Source of the DNA: Candidatus Atribacteria bacterium
Lineage (GTDB): Bacteria > Atribacterota > Atribacteria > Atribacterales > Caldatribacteriaceae
Direction: 5' to 3'
Assembly (NCBI GenBank): GCA_029982105.1
Contig: JARRCQ010000001.1
Coordinates: 1-23,533, forward strand
Length of the DNA: 23,533 bases
Positions 1 to 6,695 of this stretch are shown here, piece after piece. Both the position numbers and the translations under genes were made by a program. The stretch's first letter is position 1. Every line of letters begins with the position of its first letter. Under the pieces are notes generated by a model. The model was given only the letters and a program-made list of their open reading frames with translations, did no database searches and was not told where the DNA came from.

Positions 1-279
1 GCTATATCCAAACTCAAAGGCTAAATCTTCTACCCCATGGACAATTTCTGGGAAAAAAGGATTAGAGATATCGGTCACCATAAGAGCTATAATTTTAGTC
101 CTTTTTCTGGTGAAAGATCCTTTCCTACTTCTCACTGGAGTATAATTAAGTTCTTTTGCTACTTGCACAACTTTTCTTTTTGTTTCCTCACTTATTATAG
201 GATCATCATTAAGTGCCCTAGAAACAGTAGAAGGGGAAACACCGCTTCTTCGAGCTAATTCATTTATAGTTATTTTCAC
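1..279 (-). CDS. LacI-family transcriptional regulator, N-terminal part (truncated by window edge)
   Basis: The first 93 residues are present; the rest lies beyond position 1. The protein opens with the LacI-type helix-turn-helix, visible as ITINELARRSGVSPSTVSRA followed by hinge-like ELNYTP. After a basic linker the periplasmic-binding-protein-like sensor domain begins (IIALMVTDISNPFF). Family members bind palindromic operators and release or bind DNA on sensing a sugar or nucleotide; the ligand cannot be judged from this fragment. The start is GTG at 279, chosen because GGAGG at 291-287 lies 7 nt upstream and family alignment begins there. It is separated from clpC by 316 nt holding a hairpin and a putative promoter, so it is probably its own transcription unit. 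Regulated targets may lie outside the window. Confidence 0.9.
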   Translation of the reverse strand, partial: MKITINELARRSGVSPSTVSRALNDDPIISEETKRKVVQVAKELNYTPVRSRKGSFTRKRTKIIALMVTDISNPFFPEIVHGVEDLAFEFGYS

Positions 280-304
280 CAATCTGCCTCCATTTTCTAC
301 ATCC

Positions 305-332
305 ACTATAGCATAATTTTTGCAAATTGCAA
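305..332 (-). promoter_or_regulatory. Putative promoter of the LacI-type gene with an overlapping TTGCAA repeat
   Basis: On the minus strand TTGCAA (332-327) and TATAGT (310-305) are separated by 16 nt, resembling a sigma-70-type promoter 26 nt upstream of the GTG start. The -35 half lies in TTGCAAATTGCAA (320-332), where two copies of the palindromic hexamer TTGCAA flank a single A. LacI-family regulators often bind such symmetric sites and autoregulate, so this could be an operator. That role is inference. Confidence 0.4.
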
Positions 333-519
333 GATATTATGAAAAATTTCTTAAAAATGATTTTATATAAGTTTATCGTTATATATTTTTCATAAGTTAT
401 GCAAATGACCGCATTTACCAGGTTCGCAGCTCTAAAATGAATAAAAATCAATAGACAGGATGAAAGCCAGAAAATCAGAGGGATTATAAAGAGGACATTT
501 CTCTCGGAACCTTGTTTTC

Positions 520-555
520 CAGATAACTGGGAGGAAAAACTCTCCCAGTTATCTG
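520..555 (-). terminator. Perfect 14-bp hairpin downstream of clpC (terminator-like)
   Basis: CAGATAACTGGGAG (520-533) and CTCCCAGTTATCTG (542-555) pair perfectly around an 8-nt loop. It lies 40 nt after the clpC stop and upstream of the regulator promoter, the expected place for a transcription end. On the minus strand the stem is followed by GGAAAACAAGG rather than a T-run. The T-rich flank (TTTAGATTTTTGCTTTT) is on the plus-strand side, where no gene reads into it. It is therefore a strong hairpin but an imperfect intrinsic terminator for clpC. Confidence 0.5.
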
Positions 556-595
556 TTTAGATTTTTGCTTTTATTTTCCGCTATAGGCTTCCATG

Positions 596-3031
596 CTATA
601 GCTTAGCTTCTTCTTCTACTCTTTCTTTACGCCGAAACTTTATCTCTCCTTCTTCTAAATAAACTTCTATAACGTCACCAGGTTGAAAAGTGCCCCGAAT
701 TAGCTCTCCAGAAAGAGGGCTTTCTATCTCCCGCTGAATCAATCGACGAAGAGGACGAGCTCCATAATCAGGGTCATAACCCATTTGAGCTAAATAATCT
801 TTTACTTCTAAAGTAAGCACTATATCCATTCCCTGAGTTTGGAGTCGATTTCGTAAACGATTTATCATTAAATCCACGATTTTCTTTATTTCTTCTTTAC
901 TCAAAGGATTGAACACAATTATTTCATCAATCCTATTCAAAAATTCCGGTTTGAAATGATTCCGGACTTCCTCTAAAACTTTTCCTTTGGCCCGACGCAA
1001 ACCTTCTCTATCCTTATCCGGGTCTATTCCTCTAAAGTAAATACTACCCAAGTTAGAGGTCATAATGATAACTGTATTAGTAAAATCTACCGTTCTTCCT
1101 TGACCATCAGTTAGTCTTCCATCATCTAATATTTGCAACAAAATATTAAAAACATCAGGATGAGCTTTTTCTATCTCATCGAAAAGAATCACTTGGTAAG
1201 GTCTTCTTCTTACCACTTCGGTTAATTGTCCACCTTCTTCATAACCTACATATCCAGGAGGAGCACCGATTAAACGAGAAATAGAGTGTTTTTCCATATA
1301 TTCAGACATATCAATGCGCAAGATAGCGTTTTCATCACCAAACAGAAAATCAGCTAAAGATTTAGCTAATTCTGTTTTACCTACTCCCGTAGGACCAAGA
1401 AAAAGAAAAGAACCTATCGGCCTTCTCCCCTCAGTTATACCAGCTCGAGAACGGCGTATAGCTTCTGCTATTGCTCTAACTGCTTCGTCTTGTCCCACTA
1501 CTCTTTTGTGCAGTTCTTCTTCCATACGAAGCAACCTATTTTTTTCTTTCTCCACTAATTTAGCTACTGGTATCCCTGTCCAGTCAGATACTACCTGAGC
1601 GATATCTTCTTCTCCCACTACTTCGCTAATTTCTCGCTCTTTCATCCATTTTTCTTTTTCTTCCTGGTATTTCTTTTGCAACACTTCCGCTTTATCTCGC
1701 AAGGTAGCAGCTTTTTCATACTCTTGAGCTTGTACTGCTGCCATACCTTCTTTGGCTAACTTTTGTAATTCTTCTTCTAAGGTTTTTATCTCCGAAGGAA
1801 TACTTTCTATTTCTATTCTTTTTTTACTCGCCGCTTCGTCCATCAAATCTATAGCTTTATCGGGTAAGAAACGATCCGTGATATATTTACTGGACAATTC
1901 AGAAGCAGCTTCAAGAGCTTCATCGCTAATCTTCACCCGATGATGAGCCTCATATTTATCTCGCAGTCCCTTAAGTATCTCCTTGGTTTCGTTTACCGAT
2001 GGTTCTCCCACATATACCGGCTGAAAACGACGTTCCAGAGCTGGGTCTTTTTCAATATACTTTCGATACTCATCTAAAGTTGTAGCTCCAACACAACGCA
2101 ATTCTCCTCGGGCCAACGCAGGTTTCAAAATATTAGCAGCATCAATTGCTCCTTCTGCTGCTCCTGCCCCTACCACAGTATGGAGTTCGTCAATGAAAAG
2201 GATGATTTTCCCTTCTGATTTCTGTACTTCTTCTAACACTGCTTTTAACCTTTCTTCAAATTCTCCTCGGAATTTAGCACCAGCTAACAGCGCTCCCATA
2301 TCCAAAGCAATGAGCTTTTTACCTTTCAGGCTTTCGGGGACATCTCCTTTAACAATTTTTTGAGCCAAACCCTCTACTATAGCAGTCTTACCCACCCCGG
2401 GGTCACCAATTAAAACTGGGTTGTTTTTAGTACGACGGCTTAAAATTTGAATCACTCTTTTAATTTCTTCATCTCTACCAATAACTGGGTCTAATTTGCC
2501 TTCTCGAGCTAACTGAGTTAAATCTCTACCATATTTCTCTAAAGCCATATACTTTCCTTCAGCATAAGGGTCATCCACTCTTCTTTTTCCCCTTATTTCT
2601 TGCAAAGCCTGGTAAATTTTTTCTACATCTAATCCGTGAGACTTAAGTATTCGGCTACTTGCTCCGCTTTCTTCCCGAGTTACCGCTATTAATAGATGTT
2701 CTACACCCACATAGGCATCTTTCAATCTCTGCGCTTCTTCTTCTGCATTGTCTAAAACTGATTTTGCTCGAGGAGTTAGATAAATCTGCATCTCTCCTCC
2801 CTGGTAATAAACTTGAGGAAAACGCTGTAGAGCTTCCTCTACCTCTCGAGCTACAATTTGTGGATCAACCTTACATCTTTCCAAGATTTGACCGGCCAAT
2901 CCTTCCTTTTGCTTCAAAAGGGCTAAAAGAAGATGCTCTACATCCAGTTGATTATGATGGTATTCTAATAAAATATCCTGAGCTAAAGAAATAACTTCTT
3001 TAGCTTTTTCAGTAAATTGTTCAAACCTCAT
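596..3031 (-). CDS. clpC: ClpC-like AAA+ unfoldase (Clp/Hsp100, class I)
   Basis: An ATP-dependent protein unfoldase of about 811 residues. Two N-terminal Clp-N repeats cover roughly residues 3-145. AAA-1 has Walker A GDPGVGKT (about 209-216) and Walker B ILFIDE; AAA-2 has Walker A GPTGVGKT (about 546-553) and ILFDEIEK, followed by the C-terminal ClpB-D2-small domain. The middle segment is short and carries a UVR motif ([21 protein letters not shown]), as in ClpC, rather than the long ClpB coiled coil. The AAA-2 segment where ClpA/ClpC carry the ClpP-docking IGF/LGF tripeptide (about 658-684) shows no such tripeptide, so it may act as a disaggregase. A GTG at 3049 is in frame, but AGGAGG at 3045-3040 sits 8 nt before ATG 3031, which I take as the start. 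Last gene of the hsp20-dnaJ-hspR-clpC operon. An automatic pipeline might call it ClpB. Confidence 0.9.
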   Translation of the reverse strand: MRFEQFTEKAKEVISLAQDILLEYHHNQLDVEHLLLALLKQKEGLAGQILERCKVDPQIVAREVEEALQRFPQVYYQGGEMQIYLTPRAKSVLDNAEEEAQRLKDAYVGVEHLLIAVTREESGASSRILKSHGLDVEKIYQALQEIRGKRRVDDPYAEGKYMALEKYGRDLTQLAREGKLDPVIGRDEEIKRVIQILSRRTKNNPVLIGDPGVGKTAIVEGLAQKIVKGDVPESLKGKKLIALDMGALLAGAKFRGEFEERLKAVLEEVQKSEGKIILFIDELHTVVGAGAAEGAIDAANILKPALARGELRCVGATTLDEYRKYIEKDPALERRFQPVYVGEPSVNETKEILKGLRDKYEAHHRVKISDEALEAASELSSKYITDRFLPDKAIDLMDEAASKKRIEIESIPSEIKTLEEELQKLAKEGMAAVQAQEYEKAATLRDKAEVLQKKYQEEKEKWMKEREISEVVGEEDIAQVVSDWTGIPVAKLVEKEKNRLLRMEEELHKRVVGQDEAVRAIAEAIRRSRAGITEGRRPIGSFLFLGPTGVGKTELAKSLADFLFGDENAILRIDMSEYMEKHSISRLIGAPPGYVGYEEGGQLTEVVRRRPYQVILFDEIEKAHPDVFNILLQILDDGRLTDGQGRTVDFTNTVIIMTSNLGSIYFRGIDPDKDREGLRRAKGKVLEEVRNHFKPEFLNRIDEIIVFNPLSKEEIKKIVDLMINRLRNRLQTQGMDIVLTLEVKDYLAQMGYDPDYGARPLRRLIQREIESPLSGELIRGTFQPGDVIEVYLEEGEIKFRRKERVEEEAKL

Positions 3032-3045
3032 ATCATTTTCCTCCT

Positions 3046-3381
3046 TCACTGGTTAACCGAAGGTTCAATATCAATTTTGCTCTTTTTTTCCAACTGTTTC
3101 TTTATTTCGTCTCTTTCTTTTCGCAATTCCTCTATTTGTTCAGTAAGTTTAAAAATAACTTCCACTCCTGCCAAGTTAACTCCTAAATCTTGAGTCAAAA
3201 CTTTTATTTTCTTGATTTTCTCCACATCTTCTAAACTATAAAGACGAATATTGCCTTGGCTACGACAAGGTTCTATTAATCCCATTTTTTCATAATAACG
3301 CAAAGTTTGAGGATGCAAATGAGTTATACTTGCCACCTCTTTAATAAATAAATATCGCTCAAACTTTTTTTCTTTCTTCAT
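3046..3381 (-). CDS. hspR: HspR-type heat-shock repressor (MerR family)
   Basis: A small DNA-binding protein of about 111 residues. The MerR winged helix contains [18 protein letters not shown], then a wing with [11 protein letters not shown], then [16 protein letters not shown]. The pairing of HPQTLRYYE with [10 protein letters not shown] is characteristic of HspR. The C-terminus is a charged coiled coil (about residues 75-100) likely to dimerise it. In actinobacteria HspR represses dnaK, clpB and lon operons together with DnaK as co-repressor; here it lies between dnaJ and a clpC-like gene, supporting local autoregulation through the repeat at 4931-4999. Two starts are possible: ATG 3387 has GAGAGG only 2 nt away, while ATG 3381 has it 8 nt away, so I chose 3381. 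The region just upstream of the stop also supplies the AGGAGG for clpC. Confidence 0.9.
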   Translation of the reverse strand: MKKEKKFERYLFIKEVASITHLHPQTLRYYEKMGLIEPCRSQGNIRLYSLEDVEKIKKIKVLTQDLGVNLAGVEVIFKLTEQIEELRKERDEIKKQLEKKSKIDIEPSVNQ

Positions 3382-3393
3382 AGCCATTACCTC

Positions 3394-4440
3394 TCAAATT
3401 CTCACCAGATGCTGACGAGGATTATCTCTACGCAAAGAAGCCAATTCTTCTAGCAATTTTTTCTCTCTATCAGTTAAACCTCGAGGTACTACTACTTTAA
3501 CTTTTACTAATTGGTCTCCTTTGCCCCCTTCTTTGGAGTGAGGGAAACCTAAACCTCGCAAGCGAAAAACCGTCCCATTTTGAGTCTCAGGAGGAATTTT
3601 CATTTTCACCTTGCCCTCTAAAGTGGGAACTTCTAATTCAGTACCTAAAGTTGCCTCATAAATAGTAACTGGTAGTTCTAAAACTACATTGTCCCCCTCT
3701 CGACGGAAAAAGGGATGAGGCTTTACCCGCACTTTCAAATATAAATCTCTTCCTCCCAATACTTGAGGAACTCTCAACTTTGTGCCATCGCTTACCCCAG
3801 GGGGAATAGAAACATTGACTTTCCGAGACTTCTTCTCTCTTCCACTTCCTCCGCACTTCTGACATATTTTCCCCGCACCATTTATACCTCTTCCTCCGCA
3901 ATTAGGACATAGCTCCTCATACTCTACTTGAATAACCCGGTCCGTCCCTTTGAAACTTTCCTCAAAAGAAATCTCTACCTCACTCTGTACTTCTGCAGGT
4001 GCTTCTCTTCTTATCTCCTGTTGCGGAGTATGGAAACGAGAACCTCGCCTTTGATAAGATTGCCGAGGCCCTCCCAATAAATCACCAAAAATAGTTTTAA
4101 AGAAATCGCTGAAATCCCCTACTTCAAATTCTTCCTCTTGAGTAGTATAAGTAGAGCCTCCCCCATATCTTCTATAAAAATCGCTCCAGAACTCGTCAGT
4201 ATTTTGTCTTCCATAGTTGTTCCACGCTGACCCTAACTCATCATATCTTTTTCTTTTTTCTGGATCACTCAATACTTCATAGGCTTCATTAATTTCTTTA
4301 AATTTTTTCTCTGCCTCTTTATTGTCAGGATTAAGGTCAGGATGATACTGACGGGCTAAGCGCCGATAGGCTTTTTTGATTTCCTTTTCATCGGCTCCTC
4401 GGGGAACTCCCAATATTTGATAGTAATCTTTGAATTCCAA
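3394..4440 (-). CDS. dnaJ: DnaJ/CbpA-like Hsp40 co-chaperone with a reduced zinc finger
   Basis: A 348-residue J-domain protein that would stimulate an Hsp70 ATPase and deliver clients. The J domain covers about residues 4-70 with the essential HPD at 33-35. Residues 71-150 form a polar linker with little Gly/Phe richness. A zinc region follows, but only two CxxCxG motifs are visible (178-181 and 193-196) instead of the usual four. Two beta-sandwich client-binding domains occupy about 205-330 ([32 protein letters not shown]). The start is TTG at 4440: an in-frame TGA lies two codons upstream and GGAGGTGA (4454-4447) is 6 nt before it. A hairpin abuts this ribosome-binding site. No dnaK or grpE is adjacent, so its Hsp70 partner must be encoded elsewhere. 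The Cys arrangement places it between classic DnaJ and zinc-free CbpA. Confidence 0.93.
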   Translation of the reverse strand: MEFKDYYQILGVPRGADEKEIKKAYRRLARQYHPDLNPDNKEAEKKFKEINEAYEVLSDPEKRKRYDELGSAWNNYGRQNTDEFWSDFYRRYGGGSTYTTQEEEFEVGDFSDFFKTIFGDLLGGPRQSYQRRGSRFHTPQQEIRREAPAEVQSEVEISFEESFKGTDRVIQVEYEELCPNCGGRGINGAGKICQKCGGSGREKKSRKVNVSIPPGVSDGTKLRVPQVLGGRDLYLKVRVKPHPFFRREGDNVVLELPVTIYEATLGTELEVPTLEGKVKMKIPPETQNGTVFRLRGLGFPHSKEGGKGDQLVKVKVVVPRGLTDREKKLLEELASLRRDNPRQHLVRI

Positions 4441-4454
4441 TTTTCATCACCTCC

Positions 4455-4476
4455 GGGGGTGGATAACTCCACCCCC
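4455..4476 (-). promoter_or_regulatory. GC-rich hairpin abutting the dnaJ ribosome-binding site
   Basis: In the mRNA, GGGGGTGGA pairs perfectly with TCCACCCCC around a 4-nt GTTA loop, in the 45-nt gap between hsp20 and dnaJ. The last stem base is directly followed by the Shine-Dalgarno GGAGGTGA, and dnaJ starts 14 nt later with TTG. The CACC in the 3' arm could alternatively pair with GGTG of the Shine-Dalgarno, so two exclusive folds are conceivable. Possible roles are temperature-dependent control of dnaJ translation, mRNA processing or stabilisation, or partial attenuation. There is no T-run, so it is not a standard terminator. Confidence 0.6.
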
Positions 4477-4485
4477 GCCCTGCTA

Positions 4486-4917
4486 TTACTCTACTTGAAC
4501 GTTTATTTTTCTGGGTTTAGTAGCAGAAGACTTAGGTAAATGGATTTCCAACACTCCATTCTTATAAGTAGCTGATACTTTGTCCACTTCTACGGGTACT
4601 CGAAGTAAAAAAGACCGGTTGAAGGGACCAAAAGCTCGCTCTCGACGGAGGAATTTTTCCCTGTCTTCCAGCACTTTTCTTTCTCCTTTAATAGTTAGCT
4701 GATCTCCTACCACAGTAATTTCTACTTCTTTTTCGTTTATTCCAGGTAAGTCAACAAATAACACGAATTCTTCCTCTTCTTCTTTCACATCCACAGGAGG
4801 AAGCCAATTGCCAGTCGCCGCTTCACCTCTTCGAGGAAAAGCACTACCTAAAACTCGATCAATTTCTTCCTGCAATTCAGCTATATCTCTAAAAGGATCC
4901 CAACGATTAATAGCCAT
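4486..4917 (-). CDS. hsp20: Small heat-shock protein (Hsp20/alpha-crystallin family), first gene of the heat-shock operon
   Basis: A 143-residue holdase chaperone expected to form oligomers that keep unfolding proteins soluble for refolding. The N-terminal arm (MAINRWDPFRDIAELQEEID) is a standard bacterial Hsp20 opening. The alpha-crystallin domain runs from about residue 41 to 130, with DLPGINEKEVEITV and the end motif YKNGVLEIHLPK. The C-terminal tail has the I-x-I/V type anchor (KINVQV) used in oligomer assembly. ATG 4917 has GGAGG at 4931-4927, 9 nt upstream. It is preceded by a perfect-consensus promoter and a large inverted repeat, indicating strong but switchable expression. A second Hsp20 lies at 19640-20068 beside lon and is only moderately similar. 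Confidence 0.96.
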   Translation of the reverse strand: MAINRWDPFRDIAELQEEIDRVLGSAFPRRGEAATGNWLPPVDVKEEEEEFVLFVDLPGINEKEVEITVVGDQLTIKGERKVLEDREKFLRRERAFGPFNRSFLLRVPVEVDKVSATYKNGVLEIHLPKSSATKPRKINVQVE

Positions 4918-4930
4918 TTATCTTTACCTC

Positions 4931-4999
4931 CTTTGACCTTTTTTGACATTGCAAAGCAATTATAAAAGAAGTTTGTTGTTTTGTCAAGAATGGTCAAAG
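4931..4999. promoter_or_regulatory. Putative heat-shock operator: 18-bp inverted repeat with four TTGAC half-sites
   Basis: CTTTGACCTTTTTTGACA on the plus strand (4931-4948) is matched by CTTTGACCATTCTTGACA on the minus strand (4999-4982), 16 of 18 identical, with 33 nt between arms. Each arm contains TTGACC and TTGACA in direct orientation, 10 bp apart (one helical turn). The distal arm supplies the -35 hexamer and the proximal arm lies in the predicted leader, touching the hsp20 ribosome-binding site. The CTTGA core resembles half of the HspR HAIR element (CTTGAGT-N7-ACTCAAG), but the spacing differs. Binding by the HspR encoded downstream is inference. Confidence 0.6.
4959..4987 (-). promoter_or_regulatory. 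Consensus sigma-70/A promoter of the hsp20-dnaJ-hspR-clpC operon
   Basis: On the minus strand TTGACA (4987-4982) and TATAAT (4964-4959) are both perfect hexamers with an ideal 17-nt spacer. The expected transcription start is near 4952, giving a leader of about 35 nt before hsp20. Such a strong vegetative promoter for chaperone genes is the usual design when a repressor rather than an alternative sigma factor provides heat control. Confidence 0.87.
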
Positions 5000-5011
5000 A
5001 ATTTTAAAAAG

Positions 5012-5566
5012 TTACAAACCCAGTTCTTCTTTTTTGCTTTGCATAGCAGAAAGAGCAATGCTTAAGAATTCTTCTAAGGATAAACCTAAACTTTCTATAC
5101 TTTTCATCGCTTCTCGGTTAGCCCCTCGAGCAAAGCTTTTCTCCGAAAAACGATGAAGTAGAAAAGAAAGGTCTAAACTATCTAACTTTTTATCTGGATG
5201 TACTAAAGCACAAGCTACTATAAAGCCACTCACCGGATCTACAGCATAAAGAGCTTTTTCTATAGGAAATTCAGGCTCAACAAAAGTAGCAAGAGGATTA
5301 TGAGCCTCTACTGCTCTAATCACTTTTTCAGAAAGGCCTGCTTCCTTAAGTATTTTAGCTCCCCGCCTACCGTGTTCGGTAGGGTTATCTTTAGTTTCTT
5401 CATAATCTATATCATGCAAAAGCCCAGCTAATGCCCACTCTTGTTCGTCTTCTCCCCAGTGACGGGCCAAAAACTGCATAATAACTTCACAAGCTATACA
5501 ATGTTTTAAAAGATTTTGATTTTTAAGGTGCTTTGTTAATAAATCCCAGGCTTCCTCTCTTTCCAT
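5012..5566 (-). CDS. HD-domain metal-dependent phosphohydrolase family protein
   Basis: A 184-residue soluble protein with the full HD ligand set visible: H22 (KHCIACEVI), H51-D52 in LAGLLHDIDYE, H65 (EHGRRGA), H89 (EAHN) and D110 (AVDPVSG). HD proteins hydrolyse phosphoesters such as nucleotides or cyclic dinucleotides. This compact form with LLHDIDYEE is common as an uncharacterised stand-alone gene, so the substrate is unknown. There is no membrane segment or signal peptide. It starts at ATG 5566, one nucleotide after the stop of the LysM/M23 gene, with only a weak ribosome-binding site, so translational coupling is likely. It is the last gene of the long upstream run. The 94 nt after it hold the heat-shock promoter and no evident terminator, so some read-through into hsp20 is possible. 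Confidence 0.9.
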   Translation of the reverse strand: MEREEAWDLLTKHLKNQNLLKHCIACEVIMQFLARHWGEDEQEWALAGLLHDIDYEETKDNPTEHGRRGAKILKEAGLSEKVIRAVEAHNPLATFVEPEFPIEKALYAVDPVSGFIVACALVHPDKKLDSLDLSFLLHRFSEKSFARGANREAMKSIESLGLSLEEFLSIALSAMQSKKEELGL

Positions 5567-5567
5567 C

Positions 5568-6695
5568 TTATTTGCTCAAATAATCCAAGGGGTTAAGACA
5601 TTTACCATTTTTCTTCACTTCAAAGTGAACATGATAAGCGGTAGCATTTCCCGTCATACCCACTCGGGCAATGGCATCTCCTTGATTTACCTTTTGTCCT
5701 TTATTTACTAAATTTACTGAATTATGAGCATATAAAGTTTGCCAACCATCTTGATGGTCAATTATTACCACTCTACCATAGCCATTCATCCAACCGCTGA
5801 AAGACACCACTCCACTACGAGAAGCTTTAATCAACGCACCTGAAGGGGCTAAAATATCAACTCCAGAGTGGAGTCTTCCCCCTCGTGTACCAAAAGTGGA
5901 AGAAACTCGGCCGGAAACAGGCCAGAGGAAAGAGCTACTGGATTTTTCGTAGCTTTGAGGAAGATAAGAAGGAATACGAATACTTTGCCCTATTTGCAAA
6001 GTACTTTTTTCAGTAAGATTATTGATTCTCAACAAATCCTGGAGAGAAACCCGGTAGCGACGCGATATTCCCCATAGAGTATCTCCAGATTGCACCTTAT
6101 AAATTTGGTAGTTTTCCTCTTTCGCCGGAGGAGATGCAACCCGTACTTGAGGAATGGTAAGTTTCATACCAATAGAGAGGATACTATTAGCATTTAAATT
6201 ATTAGCCCTCATAATGGAATCCATATCTACTCCATAAAGGCGAGAGATTAACCACAGAGATTCTCCCTCTTTCACTACATGAGTAACATTAGAAGATGCA
6301 ACAGAGGTTGTATTTTCCTTGCCTGAAGAAGGTAAAACAATTTTCTGTCCCACCTGGAGAACAGATTTTTCCGAAAGACCATTGGCCGCAAGAAGAGAAG
6401 AAAGAGGGATATTAAATTTACGAGATATTCCCCACAGAGTGTCTCCAGCTTTAACCTGGTATATCGCTTCACTATTTCCTTCTTCTAATTTAATTTTCAT
6501 TCCTACTCGAAGAGTAGATTTTTCCGTAAGGTTATTAATTTGCAAAAGCTTTGCCAGAGGTATTTGATAACGGTGAGATATGGCCCACAGGGTGTCTCCT
6601 GGTTCTACCACATGATAGCTCTCTGCCCAGGCAGGAAAAACCCAAACATTGATTAAAAATAGAAACAGGAAGAAGAACCGCCTTTGTGACCCCAT
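5568..6695 (-). CDS. Exported LysM-repeat M23 (LytM) peptidase/envelope protein
   Basis: A secreted cell-wall protein of 375 residues. A hydrophobic signal peptide (FFFLFLFLINVWVFPAWA) is followed by four LysM modules at about 27-70, 79-121, 138-181 and 198-241, each with the GDTLWxIS/GESLWxIS core that binds peptidoglycan glycan chains. The C-terminal third is an M23 zinc peptidase domain with LHSGVD (H276, D280), LYAHN (H324) and HVHFEV (H355, H357). All catalytic ligands appear present, so it may be an active endopeptidase. Two starts are in frame: ATG 6701 has AAGGAGG only 2 nt away, ATG 6695 has it 8 nt away. I chose 6695, which overlaps the ileS stop as TAATG and implies translational coupling. 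It most likely works in cell-wall remodelling or division. Confidence 0.93.
   Translation of the reverse strand: MGSQRRFFFLFLFLINVWVFPAWAESYHVVEPGDTLWAISHRYQIPLAKLLQINNLTEKSTLRVGMKIKLEEGNSEAIYQVKAGDTLWGISRKFNIPLSSLLAANGLSEKSVLQVGQKIVLPSSGKENTTSVASSNVTHVVKEGESLWLISRLYGVDMDSIMRANNLNANSILSIGMKLTIPQVRVASPPAKEENYQIYKVQSGDTLWGISRRYRVSLQDLLRINNLTEKSTLQIGQSIRIPSYLPQSYEKSSSSFLWPVSGRVSSTFGTRGGRLHSGVDILAPSGALIKASRSGVVSFSGWMNGYGRVVIIDHQDGWQTLYAHNSVNLVNKGQKVNQGDAIARVGMTGNATAYHVHFEVKKNGKCLNPLDYLSK

Larger units (their letters stand above)
280..595. other. Intergenic region between clpC and the lacI-type gene
   Basis: This 316-nt AT-rich spacer is the only gene-free stretch above 300 nt. It contains a perfect 14-bp inverted repeat (520-555) close to the clpC stop and a putative minus-strand promoter next to the regulator gene (305-332). 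A further TATAAT occurs on the minus strand at 488-483 without a convincing -35. Short frames crossing it have no recognisable protein character. I see no RNA gene or riboswitch. Confidence 0.6.

Noticed and set aside
37..258. Plus-strand 73-residue frame
   Set aside because: It lies antisense to the clear LacI-type helix-turn-helix gene, has no ribosome-binding site and has no protein-like composition.
260..451. Minus-strand 63-residue frame upstream of the LacI-type gene
   Set aside because: It begins at TTG without a ribosome-binding site, overlaps the regulator in another frame and has a composition typical of AT-rich spacer.
3656..3901. Minus-strand 81-residue frame inside dnaJ
   Set aside because: It is an alternative frame of the DnaJ zinc-finger and client-binding region; DnaJ motifs in the other frame are unambiguous.
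4455..4476. Intrinsic terminator between hsp20 and dnaJ
   Set aside because: The stem is strong but is followed by a ribosome-binding site rather than a T-run, and the next gene lies 14 nt away.
4931..4999. Classic HAIR or CIRCE element
   Set aside because: No CTTGAGT-N7-ACTCAAG or TTAGCACTC-N9-GAGTGCTAA match exists. Only the CTTGA core is shared, so it is reported as a putative, non-standard operator.
6319..6567. Plus-strand frame across the LysM repeats
   Set aside because: It is antisense to four well-formed LysM modules. Similar frames arise from the repeats themselves and carry no independent signal.
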